Assembly (NCBI GenBank): GCA_003550325.1
Contig: QKWP01000247.1
Span: 187,087-251,086, forward strand
DNA from: Gigaspora rosea
Lineage: Eukaryota; Glomeromycota; Glomeromycetes; Diversisporales; Gigasporaceae
DNA: 64,000 nucleotides
Direction: 5' to 3'
The translations under genes were made by a program, and so were the position numbers. This document shows positions 20,405-32,800 of the stretch, piece after piece; position 1 is the first letter of the stretch; each line of letters starts with the position of its first letter. The notes under the pieces were generated by a model, which had not been told where the DNA came from, made no database searches, and worked only from the letters and a program-made list of their open reading frames with translations.

Positions 20405-22520
20405 TCATTTGTTTAATTTGCTTAAAGCATAGAGTGAAAATTTTCGGCAAGACGACTTCTATATATATCGGATTTTTTTGATTTATTGATCATACTCGAT
20501 AAGGGAATTTCTCGGATAGGATTTTAATCATCTAAACTTTTTCGGACACGTATAAAGTATATCCTTTTCTAGAATGTTTACTGGTTGCATTTCGATGAAT
20601 GATTACTATAGAAAAGGAATAATCCATAATGGAATTGCACTTGCGATCGAAATTGCATTTAAATAACTCCACATTTGTTATTCATCAAAGAAAATTACAT
20701 TTGATACTTAAAAAAAAAAAAAAGTGTTCACGATAAAATAGTTTTATTAAATACAAATACTGAAATACATCCAATATGGAACTGTGTTACTTTGCTAGAA
20801 TCAGAAAGTCCTCCGTTACTATCGTTATATTTGTTCAGATCTTCACTATAGAAATTACCATTTTTAGTATAACCATTAAGCCCTGGACATATGATGATAA
20901 TGTAGGGTGATGTTCATTCCTGTTCTTTTATTATTATTTTTATAATACTGTAATAGTATTACTGATAGAGATATAAGAATTAAATTATACTTCATTATTT
21001 ATAAATTCGGTTTAAAAATTAAAATTTCGAATTATGTTTATTGGGCTGAATAAAACAAAAAAAAAAATTTTTTTTATTGACTGTGCATTATGAATTATCC
21101 CTAAATGTAAAAAGTTAAAAGAAAAAAAAAACAATATTTATATGAACGCAAAATATTTGCTTCATTTTTATCGGATAAAGAATAGCTGATAGAATTTGAA
21201 AAAAATATGACGTGATGGCATACTATAAACTCATATTACGCCGTTTGTAAAGTTTGTGTTGAAAAAAAAATATAATAAATGAACAAATGCTTCACGTTAC
21301 AGGATGTATTTTAAATAAGGGGTAAAAGTGAAAACTGTAATTATGAATATAGTAATAAAGGCCACTGTACAACTTATAGTAATGGGATAACACAATGATG
21401 CACATTGGATAAAATTGGACATTTGGACACCTTCGGATTGGGCGTCCAATCATGATTCTTTGAACATATGAATGTCCAATGTCAATCAAAACTATTGGAC
21501 CATTGGACATGACAACATTTGGCATACAGTACAGTATTACAGGGGTCGTGCAAGGATTAGGTTTTGTAACAAGCATGTGCGCCTGCTCATGTGTTTGGAG
21601 TTTTTTTTTTTTTTTTTTGTATGCGGTTCATTTCATAGGGAGACATTTATATGATTGGTTAATTGGTAGATATACTGTGATTGCCCGTGATAATTAACCA
21701 ACCGAAATACAAAATTTTATGAATACTACAGTACTAGAAAACGAAAAAAAAGAAGCTTTCAAACTAATAAATACATGCAAAAGAGATTACTTATATTTAT
21801 AAAGTAATAGATACGCGTAAAGCGGGTAAATGTGCTATTTATTACTAATAAACAAACGCATTAAATAATCTAATACGTACAAAGCAAACTAAAACTATTA
21901 ATATACGGTTGACAAACCCAAACGTACCATAAAAACCGACCAAATTTAAATACTAAGCCCGGATTAAGAGTTTGTACCTTATTCAAATTACAAACCGTTT
22001 CCAGTTACCTTCACTCTGCAATATGGCAAGCATACTTTGTCTTCTAAGTAAAGTTATTAGGGTTACTGATTATTTCTGATTATGTTTTGTAGTGAATATA
22101 AACGTTCTTTCGAAGCGAAAAATGGGTTTTGCGGTGATTTTTTATTAGTGAAACGTTACGTTCCCAAAAAGTACTTTAAAGTGTATAAATAAGTTACCGG
22201 GCAATTGATTTACATCAGCCAATCAGATGAATATCTCCTATGAGTTTCAATCAGTGTCAATATACGAACAAATAAGACCGGTTCCAAATCCATCTCTTAT
22301 GGTCTTAAAGTCAATATTTAATTGTATTTCTGATTTATATCGTTAATATATTCTGCAGGTTGAATGTAAAGTATTACTTTGTATCATACGTTTAATTATC
22401 GACTTATATATATTTTTTCTTTCACGTAAATATTGAACCTACGCTGGTATGAATATGAGTTTCGATGAATTGTAATTAGAGTCAATACCCATTTCTCTAA
22501 ATATTAAAACACAAATGTCG
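20405..22520. other. Gene-free stretch upstream of the HMG-like gene
   Basis: No gene supported. 21400-21510 contains several TTGGAC/GTCCAA motifs in both orientations, possibly an eroded inverted-repeat element. Promoter elements for the HMG gene should lie near 20402-20600, but no clear TATA box was identified. Confidence 0.4.
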
Positions 22521-22525
22521 CTCTG

Positions 22526-22735
22526 TTCCACTGGCCAATCAAATATTCTAACGTGTCACACCAAAATAAGGCTTATTTCATGTCCGTCCATTCCACTGGC
22601 CAATCAAGTGTTCATAACGTGGTCACACCAAAATAAGGCTTATATCAATGTCTTTTTAACGCTCTATTCCACTGGCCAATCAAGTATTCTAACGTGATCG
22701 CATCAAAATAAGGCTTATATCAACGTTTTTAACGC
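22526..22735. repeat. Three-copy tandem repeat with CCAAT-type core
   Basis: Copies start with TTCCACTGGCCAATCAA at 22526, 22591 and 22667. Each is followed by TTCTAACGTG and ACCAAAATAAGGCTTAT-like sequence. Period is about 65-76 bp. Each unit holds a CCAATC box, but no adjacent gene start is evident. Confidence 0.7.
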
Positions 22736-22901
22736 CTTAAACAACTCAATTAAAATCGTGAAACGTGAATTTTCAAATTCACTTCTGTTATTTGATTACT
22801 TAATAAATACAAACTATTTTGAGCGAAAAAATAGCTAAAAAAAAAAAGTCATTCAAATGTTTTACTAATTGGAATGCGTTTTATATAATGGTCTCAAGTT
22901 T

Positions 22902-22955
22902 AAGAACAAGTGCAAGCGCAAGTACAAATGCAAGCGCAAGTACAAGAACAGGAAC
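22902..22955. repeat. Hexanucleotide microsatellite
   Basis: About nine units of an AAGYRC-like hexamer (AAGTGC, AAGCGC, AAGTAC, AAATGC and so on). Confidence 0.65.
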
Positions 22956-23192
22956 GTTTGCTCCGCAATAGATAAAAAAAACATGATATTAATAAAAAAT
23001 ATTAGCAAATACTAGGAAAAGATTACATTCCACTAAAAATTTAGATGATTGATTTCTAGATTTTTCAAATTTTTTGTCGGAATTTTTGCCGTCCAGATTA
23101 TGATAATTACTAATTTCCTCTGCGATTCTTGTAATTGTAGTTTTATGTCGATCTACCAACATGGTATATCCACGTGCTAAAATTGGAAGGTG

Positions 23193-23324
23193 GTCACTTC
23201 ACCGACAATCATTTCACCGAAAGTGACATCACATAGGGTTAGGGTTAGGGTTTTATTATAAATTGTCACTTGGTGTGATGTCGGTTAAGTGAGCTGTCGG
23301 TGAAATGATTGTCGGTGAAATGAC
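23193..23324. mobile_element. Foldback MITE containing telomere-type repeats
   Basis: Inverted arms GTCACTTCACCGACAATCAT and the complement of ATGATTGTCGGTGAAATGAC surround a centre with three TTAGGG units (23234-23253). TTAGGG is the common fungal telomere repeat. The hairpin context says this is an internal element, not a chromosome end. Confidence 0.65.
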
Positions 23325-23707
23325 ACGTATCCTATCTAAAATTAATGCATGAGCAACGTGAGTTACGCTAGTATTTTATAATTAGAGTTTGGTTCCAGTT
23401 TTATTCTTTTTATTTATTTATTTACAGTCTAACCTCGACATAATCACTGGGTAGGTAACCAAAATTTAATGTGACTAAGGTGATAGTGACTATAGAAATT
23501 AATTTTTTATGTTTTATAATATTTAGTAAAACAAAAAATATAATTTTTTGTAATTTGTGACAATATTAAGAGTGACTAAATATATCAAGGTTACTTATTT
23601 TTTAGTTTATTTATTTTCATCTTAATTTTAATTTATTTATCATATATCAATAATTAGTCAATATTTAGAAATAAAATTCATTATTCATGACCTGACTGAC
23701 ATTAAAC

Positions 23708-24122
23708 CAGGGACAGTGATTTTCTGTGTTTCACATAATACCACAGAATTCACATAAATATGCTTATATCACATAATTTGGTGTTTTCACCGCAGAATAG
23801 CACATAATGTGGCAATTTATAAGAACTGTCACATAATTTGCCAATTTATTAAACAAAGTCTACAGATCCGGTATCTCCCGACGTAGAATTTGAATGAACT
23901 CAAATTACGAGCAAACAAAATCCGAAAAGTTCCGAAAATTTATGTCACAATCACAAAATTGCACATAAATTTGGTAAATACGCCACAGAATCTCACATAA
24001 TTTGGTCAAGTTACCGCAGAATCGCGCATAATTTGGCAAATATGGTTCACACCACATAACATAATTTAAATTTTGTCACCACATAATTTTGGTTTTGTCA
24101 CCGCAGAGAATCACTGTCCCTG
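23708..24122. mobile_element. Non-autonomous hAT-like element with 8-bp TSD
   Basis: Ends CAGGGACAGTGATT and AATCACTGTCCCTG are perfect inverted repeats. Both are flanked by CATTAAAC (23700-23707 and 24123-24130). The interior is built of repeated CACATAATTTGG and CCGCAGAAT motifs, with no ORF. The CAGGG terminus plus octamer duplication is typical of hAT elements. Confidence 0.85.
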
Positions 24123-24443
24123 CATTAAACCACAAATAATCTACTAATTTTTTATTTTAATATTAACTTCAGATATACATTCAATGGCGTGTATGCGCCA
24201 CCCATCGCACTAGTAAATATAATTTCGTAATGCCAGATGGAATTAACAATTATAAACTAAGCGAAGTTCCGAAACTACCCATGAATTAGCATAAAATACA
24301 AGAAAGGTTGAGACAAAATTTGAACAAATGTCCGATATTTTCCGAAATAGGAAATTTAAAAAATAGGGATATAAATAAATTTTTTTCTTTGCCCTCATGA
24401 GAACATAAATTCCAAACCAGATTTCAAACACAGGATGTAACTA

Positions 24444-25672
24444 TTACTGAGATTGCTTGAAATTTATTATGAATTTATCTTCCGTACTGTCGTGTTGATT
24501 ATTATCTAGAAAAATTATTATAAAACAATAATGTTTAATATATAATATAAATAATTGATAAAATTTATTAATAAATTTATATATACCACATAAAATAAGA
24601 ACGTTTTTATAAAATTTGCTTTTATAACTTGGTTTATATATTTGCATATTTCTATTTGCAATATTTTGTATTTTCTTATCATGTTCTGATAATTCGAACA
24701 AAATGTCTTTATCATTTTGCCACTCGATTAAAATATCATAAAGTTTTTCAGCTGATGGTCGGATTTCTGGCTCTTTATCCCAACATTCTTTCATAAGATC
24801 CACATAGTGTGAAGCTATGTCTTCAAAAACATATGGCCGTAAGCCAATACATATATGAAGTGCTAAATTAAATTGGAATTCAGATTTTCGCTCAAATACA
24901 ACAGGCTTCCCATGTAAAATTTCCCACATGATTATACCAAATGAGTAAATATCAGCTGCTTTAGTATAATGTTCTCCTCTTAAAATTTCAGGAGCAATAT
25001 ATGGCAAAACTCCATAAACTCCATTATTTTTTGATTTTATATTGGCTGATATTGAAAGTCCTAAATCTGCAATATAAGCACTATGTAAATCATTCTGCAA
25101 TATATTTCCACTATGTAAATCTCTGTGTATAAGATTTTGAGAGTGAATTATTTTAAGATCAGAAGCAATGCAATGCAATAATGTTAATTTATCTTTCCAT
25201 TTCAATTGTGCCACAGAATAAAGATTGTTATGCAAAGAACCCATTCGAGCATATTCCATAACGAGAATATAATCTTTAGAGGCATTATGTTGTGATAGTC
25301 CAAAACATTTTAAAAACGTTGGATTTTTAATACCGATATCGCAATATGCTTTCAACTTATTATCAAAAAAGAATTTTTTTAATTAGAGATGAACAATAAA
25401 AATGCTAAGTAATTATTGTATAAAAGATACCTCTTTAATGAATTCTTCAATGCAGCTATTTGATTTATGAATTAATTTAAGTGCAACATCTCCGATTAAA
25501 TTTTTTTCCCGATTCAACCAGGTAGCGCAATATACAGTCGCAAATCCACCTTTTCCTATCTTTTTCACATTATTAAATTCATTAAAAGGAATCCATGACA
25601 ATGGATATTTGTTCTCAACCATTAGTTTTTTCAAACGATCATCAATATCAGAACTTTTAAGCGTCCATACTT
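24444..25672 (-). CDS. TKL-like protein kinase domain (3' exons of the Sel1-kinase gene)
   Basis: Exon 25431-25672 carries the N-lobe: glycine loop GKGGFATVY and the VALKL lysine. A GT-AG intron (25356-25430) joins GAG in phase 0 to TTG of exon 24444-25355, giving the C-lobe: HRDLHSGNIL (catalytic Asp), DLG instead of DFG, and APE, then DIYSFGIIMWEIL. The fold and C-terminal YDILIEWQND motif resemble the expanded TKL kinases of arbuscular mycorrhizal fungi. It phosphorylates protein Ser/Thr/Tyr, substrate unknown. A further intron near 24510-24604 is possible, because that segment reads as hydrophobic low-complexity sequence. It is joined upstream to Sel1 repeats through a 20-nt microexon. 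Confidence 0.85.
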
Positions 25673-25777
25673 CTGTGACTTATATAGTAAAATAAAAATG
25701 TATGTTAAAATTAGTAAATAGTAAAATGTAATACATATTGCTTATTTAAATTCAATTAGCAATAGAACTTAACTTAC

Positions 25778-25797
25778 CAGTTGCAAAATTTTTCTCT
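25778..25797 (-). other. In-phase 20-nt microexon joining Sel1 repeats to kinase
   Basis: Upstream exon ends TATAAAAG at 25870 before GTAAAAT. The 20-nt microexon lies between TTAG and GTAAGTT. The next exon starts at 25672 after CACAG. Phases are 2, 1+18+1, and 2, so the frame passes from ANYLYK through REKNFATEVWTLK into the kinase linker without a stop. Confidence 0.65.
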
Positions 25798-25865
25798 CTA
25801 ATTGATTACATATTAATTGAATTATTAACAAAACCATGGCAAAAAAGTATATTAAATAATTTATT

Positions 25866-28800
25866 TTACCTTTTATACAAATAGTTTGCTTTTTGTATAT
25901 CCCTTGTTACTCCAATTCCATTTCGATAACATTTGGCAAGCTCATTTATCCCAATAATATTCTCCATTTCTGCAGATTTTTGAAAATAAATGAATTCTTT
26001 ACCTTCATCTTTTTCAACTCCAATACCATTACGATAACAATATCCGACTTGATTTATTGCACTAACATAATCCATCTCAGCAGACTTTTTATAATAAATA
26101 AATGCCTTATGTTCATCCTTTTCAACTACTATTCCATTTTGATAACAATATCCAATTTGATATATTCCACTAGCGTTCCCCATTTCAGCAGATTTTTGAT
26201 AATAAATAAATGCCATATGTTTATCTTTTTTAACTCCAATTTCATGTTGATAACAANCCACTAGCGTTCCCCATTTCAGCAGATTTTTGATAATAAATAA
26301 ATGCCATATGTTTATCTTTTTTAACTCCAATTTCATGTTGATAACAAAGTCCAACATTATATGCACCACTAGCACTTCCCATCTCTGCAGATTTTTGATA
26401 ATATTCGAATGCCTTATATTCATCCTTTTCGACTCCAATTCCGTTTTTATAGCAGTTGGCAAGCTCAAATATTCCACTAGCATTTCCCATTTCAGCTGAT
26501 TTTTGATAACAAATGAATGCCATATGTTTGTTTTTTTTAACTCCAATCCCATTTTGATAACAATATCCAACGTAATATGCTCCACTAGCATTTCCCATCT
26601 CTGCAGATTTTTGATAATAAATGAATGCCTTATGTTTATTCTTATTAACTCCTATTCTTTTTTCATAACAGTATCCAACTTTTCTTGCTCCATCAGCGTC
26701 ACCCATATCGGCAGATTTTTTATAATACTCAAATGCCTTTCGTTCATTCCTTTCAACTCCAATTCCACTTTCATAAAAAATTCCCATGTAAGTCATTCCC
26801 TTAGGGCTTGATATCTTCATTGTTCCATCAGCGTCACTCATATCAGCAGATTTTTTATAATATTCAAATGCCTTTTGTTCATCACTTTCAACTCCAATTC
26901 CCTTTTCGTAAAAAATTCCCATATAATACATTCCCTTAGGACTTGATATCCTAGATGCTCCATCAACGTCACCCATATCGGCAGATTTCTTATAATATTC
27001 GAATGCTTTTTGTTCATCCCTTTCAACTCCAATTCCTTTTTCATAACAATATCCAACTCTTCTTGCTCCATCAGCGTCACCCATATCGGCAGATTTTTTA
27101 TAATATTCGAATGCCTTTCGTTCATCTCTTTCAATTCCAATTCCTTTTTCGTAACAATATCCAACCCTTCTTCTTCCATCAGCGCCACCCAAATCGGCAG
27201 ATTTTTTATAATATTCGAATGCCTTTCGTTCATCCTTTTCAACACCAATTCCTTTTTCATAGAAAATTCCCGTGTAAAACATTCCCTTAAGACTTGATAT
27301 CTTAGATATTCCATCAGCGTAATCCATGTCGGCAGATTTTTTATAACACTCGTATCCCTTTCGTTCATCCCTTTCAATTCCAATCCCATTTTCATAAAAC
27401 ATCCCCATGTAAAATATTCCTTTAGGACTTGATATCCTAGACATTCCTTCAGCGTCTCCCATATCGGCAGATTTTTTATAATATTCAAATGCCTTTCGTT
27501 CATCCCTTTCAACTCCAATCCCTTTTTCGTAAAAAATTCCCATGTAAAGCATGCCCTTAGGGCTTGATATCTTCATTGTTCCATCAGCATCACTCATATC
27601 AGCAGATTTTTTATAATATTCAAATGCCTTTTGTTCATCCCTTTCAACACCAATTCCTTTTTCATAGAAAATTCCCATATAATACATTCCCTTAGGACTT
27701 GATATCTTAGATGTTCCATCAGCGTCACCCATGTCGGCAGATTTTTTATAATATTCGAATGCCTTTTGTTCATCCCTTTCAACTCCAATTCCTTTTTCAT
27801 AGCAATATCCAACTCTTCCTGTTCCATGAGCGTCACCCATATCGGCAGATTTTTTATAATATTCGAATGCCTTTCGTTCGTTCCTTTTTACCCCAATACC
27901 TTTTTCATAAAAAATCCCCATATAAAACATTCCTTTAGGGCTTGATATTTTAGATTTTCCAGTAATATCACCCATATCTGCAGATTTTTTATAATATTCG
28001 AATGCTTTTTGTTCATCCCTTTCAACTCCGATACCTTTATTATAACAATTTCCAACCTTTTTAGTTCCATCAACGTCACCCATATCGGCAGATTTTTTAT
28101 AATATTCGAATGCCTTTTGTTCATGCCTTTCAACTACAATTCCTTTTTCATAGAAAATTCCCATGTAAAACATTCCTTTAGGACTTGATATCTTGGATTT
28201 TCCTTCAACATCACCCATATCGGCAGACTTTTTATAATATTCGAATTCCTTTCGTTCATCCTTTTTAACTCCAATTCCTTTTTCATAACAGTATCCAACT
28301 TTTTTTGTTCCATCAGCGTCACCCATATCGGAAGATTTTTTATAATATTTGAATGCCTTTCGTTCATCTTTTTCAACTCCAATTCCTTTTTCATAGAAAA
28401 CTCCTATGTAAAACATTCCCTTAGGACTTGATATCTTAGATGCTCCATTAACATCACCCAAATCGGCAGATTTTTTATAATATTCGAATGCCTTTCGTTC
28501 ATCCCTTTCAATTCCAATCCCATGTTGATAACAATTTCCAACATCATATGCTCCACTAGCATTTCCCATCTCTGCAGATTTTTGATAATAAATGAATGCC
28601 TTATGTTTATTCTTATTAACTCCAATTCTTTTTTCATAACAATTTCCAACCCTTCTTATTCCATCAGCGTCACCCATATCGGCAGATTTTTTATAATATT
28701 CGAATGCCTTTCTTTCATCTTTTTTAACTCCAATGCCTTTTTCATAACAATATCCAACTTCTCTCGTTCCATCAGCATCCCCCATATCGGTAGATTTTTC

Positions 28801-29896
28801 ATAACAACGTCCATGATTAAATATCCCATCTATATGTCCCATATCCGCAGATTTTTGATAATATTCAAATGCCTTCTTCATATCTTTTTCGACTCCTACT
28901 CCATTTTCATAACAATATCCAACGCTATATACTCCATCAGCATGTCCTATATCTGCAGATTTTTTATAATATTTGAATGCTTTCTTTATGTCTTTTCTAA
29001 TTCCTATTCCATTTTCATAACAGCGTCCAGCGTTATATATTCCATCAGCATGTCCTCTAACTGCGGATTTTTGATAATATTTGAATGCCTTCTTTATATC
29101 TTTTTTAATTCCTATTCCATTTCTGTAACAACGTCCAACATTAAATATTCCGTCTACATGTCTCATATCTGCAGATTTTTGATAATATTCGAATGCCTTC
29201 TTCATGTCTTTTTCAGCTCCTATTCCATTTTCATAATAACGTCCAACATTAAATATTCCATCAGCATGTCCTAAATTTGCAGATTTTTGATAATATTCGG
29301 ATGCCTTCTTTATGTCTATTTTAACACCTATTCCATTTTCATAACAACGTCCAACATTATAGATTCCATCAGCATCTGCAGATCTTTGATAATATTCGAA
29401 TGCCTTCTTTATATCTTTTTCAACTCCTATCCCATTTTCATAACAACGTCCAGATTTTTGATAATATGCGGATGCCTTCTTTATGTCTATTTCAGCTCCT
29501 ATTCCATTTTCATAACAACGTCCAACATTATAGATTCCATCAGCATGTCCTATATTTGCAGATCGTTGATAATATTCGAATGCTTTCTTTAAGTCTTTTT
29601 CAATTCCTATTCCGTTTTCATAACAACGTCCAGATTTTTGATAATATTCGGATGCCGTCTTTATGTCTTTTTCAACTCCTATTCCATTTTCAAAACAACG
29701 CCCAACATCAAATAATCCATCAGCATGCCATATATCTGCAGATTTTTTATAATATTCGAATGCTTTCTTTATGTTTTTTTCAGATCCTATTCCATTTTCA
29801 TAACAACGTCCAACATTATAGATTCCATCAGAATGGCCAATATCTGCAGATCTTTGATAATATACGAATGCCTTCTTTATGTCTTTTTCAACTCTA
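25866..29896 (-). CDS. Sel1-repeat solenoid (middle of the fusion gene)
   Basis: About 36 Sel1-like repeats (consensus G-x-CYENGIGVEKD-KKAFEYYQKSA) in one minus-strand frame from 29896 to the splice donor at 25869, apart from a duplicated 90 bp at an N. The stretch 29205-29896 has no in-frame ATG yet is fully open, so it is not an independent start. Repeats change character along the gene: YQKSADIGHADGI type upstream, then YKKSADMGDADG type with KISSPKGM insertions at 26800-28450, then YQKSAEMGNASG type near the 3' end. Sel1 repeats form alpha-alpha superhelices that scaffold signalling proteins. A one-base deletion near 29896 separates it from the upstream frame. Confidence 0.8.
26167..26347. 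repeat. Identical 90-bp duplication across a single N (26257)
   Basis: 26167-26256 is identical to 26258-26347. Collapsing 91 bases restores a continuous Sel1 frame between the ORFs at 26242-29205 and 25866-26591. This indicates an unmerged contig overlap, not biology. Confidence 0.85.
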
Positions 29897-32800
29897 TCCC
29901 ATTTTCATAACAGCGTCCAGATTCTTGATAATATTCGGATGCCTTCTTTATGTCTTCTTCAACTCCTATTCCATTTTCGAAACAGCGTCCAACATCAAAT
30001 AATCCATCAGCATGTCCTATATCTGCAGATTTTTGATAATATTCGAATGCCTTCTTTGTGTTTTTTTTAACTTCTATCCCATTTTTATAACAACGTCCAA
30101 CATTAAATATTCCATCAGCATGTCCTATATCTGCAGATTTTTGATAATATTCGAATGCTTTCCTTAAGTCTTTTTCAACTCCTATCCCATTTTCATAACA
30201 ACGCCCAACATTAAATATTCCATCAGCATTCTCCGTATCTGCAGATTTTTGATAATATTCGAATGCTTTCTTTTTGTCCTTTTCAACTCCTATCCCATTT
30301 TCATAACAACGTATGACATTAAATATTCCATCAAAATGACCTATATCTGCAGATTTTTGATAATATTTGAATGCCTTCTTTATGTCTTTTTCAACTCCTA
30401 TTTCATTTTCGTAACAACGTCCAGCATTATACATTCCATCAGCATGTCTCATATCTGCAGATTTTTGATAATATTCAAATGCCTTATTTATGTCTTTTTC
30501 AACTCCTATTCCATTTTCATAATAACGCCCAACATGATATATTCCATCAGCATGTTCTATATTTGCAGATCTTTGATAATATTCGAATGCCTTCTTTATG
30601 TTTTTTTCAACTCCTATTCCATTTTCATAACAACGTCCAACATTATATATTCCATCAGCATGTCCTATATCTGCAGATTTTTGATAATATTCGAATGTCT
30701 TTTTCATGTCTTTTTCAACTCCTATTCCATTTTCATAACAACGTCCAACATTAAATATTCCATCAGCATGTCCTATATCTGCAGATTTTTGATAATATTC
30801 GAATGTCTTTTTCATGTCTTTTTCAACTCCTATTCCATTTTCATAACAACGTCCAACATTAAATATTCCATCAGCATGTCCTATATCTGCAGATTTTTGA
30901 TAATATTCGAATGTCTTTTTCATGTCTTTTTCAACTCCTATTCCATTTTCATAACAACGTCCAACATTAAATATTCCATCAGCATGTCCTATATCTGCAG
31001 ATTTTTGATAATATTCGAATGTCTTTTTCATGTCTTTTTCAACTCCTATTCCATTTTCATAACAACGTCCAACATTAAATATTCCATCAGCATGTCCTAT
31101 ATCTGCAGATTTTTGATAATATTCGAATGTCTTTTTCATGTCTTTTTCAACTCCTATTCCATTTTCATAACAACGTCCAACATTAAATATTCCATCAGCA
31201 TGTCCTATATCTGCAGATTTTTGATAATATTCGAATGTCTTTTTCATGTCTTTTTCAACTCCTATTCCATTTTCATAACAACGTCCAACATTAAATATTC
31301 CATCAGCATGTCCTATATCTGCAGATTTTTGATAATATTCGAATGTCTTTTTCATGTCTTTTTCAACTCCTATTCCATTTTCATAACAACGTCCAACATT
31401 AAATATTCCATCAGCATGTCCTATATCTGCAGATTTTTGATAATATTCGAATGCCTTCTTCATGTCTTTTTCAACTCCTATTCCATTCTCATAACAATTC
31501 CCTTCCAAAATATCATTACTTAATTTTAATTCCTTACAAATATCATTGCATTTATGCTTTGCCAAAAAGCATTTTTTAATTCCATTCTTTCCTAAGTTTG
31601 TTTTTCCAAATCTTGATAAATCAAGACAATGTATGGCCGGATCTGTTAACATGAATTCATTATGGAGATCAACACCTTGCAAGTCATAAACTAGCAAATA
31701 TCCTTCACTGTATTTATATGTGAAATGAGCAAATGCCTCAAGAATAGTATGAAATTCTGTAATTAAACCACTATTCGCATTAAATTTTTTAAATTTTGTA
31801 TTATCGATATATTTTTCTACAGAGAAGTAAGTATTATCTGTCTTATTGTGTAATACTTTTACACCAATAAATGTAACTTTTTTATTAATACCAACACGCT
31901 CTGTGGCTATATTGAATTTTGTTGAAAAAAAATAAGCAATATTAGAGAGTTCTACTGATTCTAAATACTTTTCTATTGTGCCTATTTGAATGTCGTGATA
32001 CTTTTTTATCACTAACTTGTTAGTTTGTCCAGGGCTTGTATCAAGTGCAAAATAAGCATATCGTTCAGCACCGACAGAGAATGGTTGTGGTGCAAGTTTA
32101 AAAAATATGTCTTGTTTAATAAAACTTGATTTAGTAATAAAATTTTCATCTTTAACTTCAGCTAAAGTTTTAGGTCGAACATAACATAGAAGTTTTCCTG
32201 TTTTTTCTGGACACGTAGTCCAATCAGGTTCGTGTGGATTGATTTTAAGTTTTTTCTTTTGCAAAGAGTATATGCTTTTCGAGTTTCTTAAAGTTGTGGT
32301 TAGTGCAATAGATGAAAAGATGGCTGAGCTTGTAGCTTTGCAAATTTTTTTAACTAATTCGTCAGGATTGTATCCCGTAGTCATAAGATCAAATACGGGA
32401 AACTCTCCAATTATTTTACGAAATACATTAAGCATAACATCAGTAAAATCATTAATTTTTCCAAAGTAGTATAAAATGTTTTTTGATTGCATTTTCTTTA
32501 GCACGCTTTCTGCAGTTAGACCATTCGGGTCGCCATCTGGATAATTGTCATGATAGCGATAATTATCATGATAGCGATAATTATCATGATAGCGATAATT
32601 ATCATGATAGCGATAGAATATTGAATCATCAAAACCACCAAAACTGTTAAAACGACGACCATGTGGTGGCGCATCGCCGATATGAATAAGAACACGAGTG
32701 GCATTGCTCCACGTCATCTCAGTTATCGCAGCATTAAGACCACCTAAGACATCTTCTGGAACATCATCGTTACGTATAGACTCCACTTTATCGGTTATGT

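Noticed and set aside
23234..23253. Chromosome end from TTAGGG repeats
   Set aside because: Only three units inside a foldback element with unique sequence on both sides.
26242..26591. Real tandem duplication of a Sel1 unit at the N
   Set aside because: The 90-bp copies are identical, do not match the repeat period, and break the frame only when both are kept. An assembly overlap explains all of this.
30663..31450. CRISPR-like regular array
   Set aside because: No spacers: the 108-bp units are contiguous, coding, and encode Sel1 repeats in a eukaryotic gene.
30249..31523. Long plus-strand ORF (424 codons) of repeated FFNSYSIFITTSN-type peptide
   Set aside because: It is the antisense shadow of the Sel1 repeats, produced by the repeat period being divisible by three. 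No independent gene evidence.
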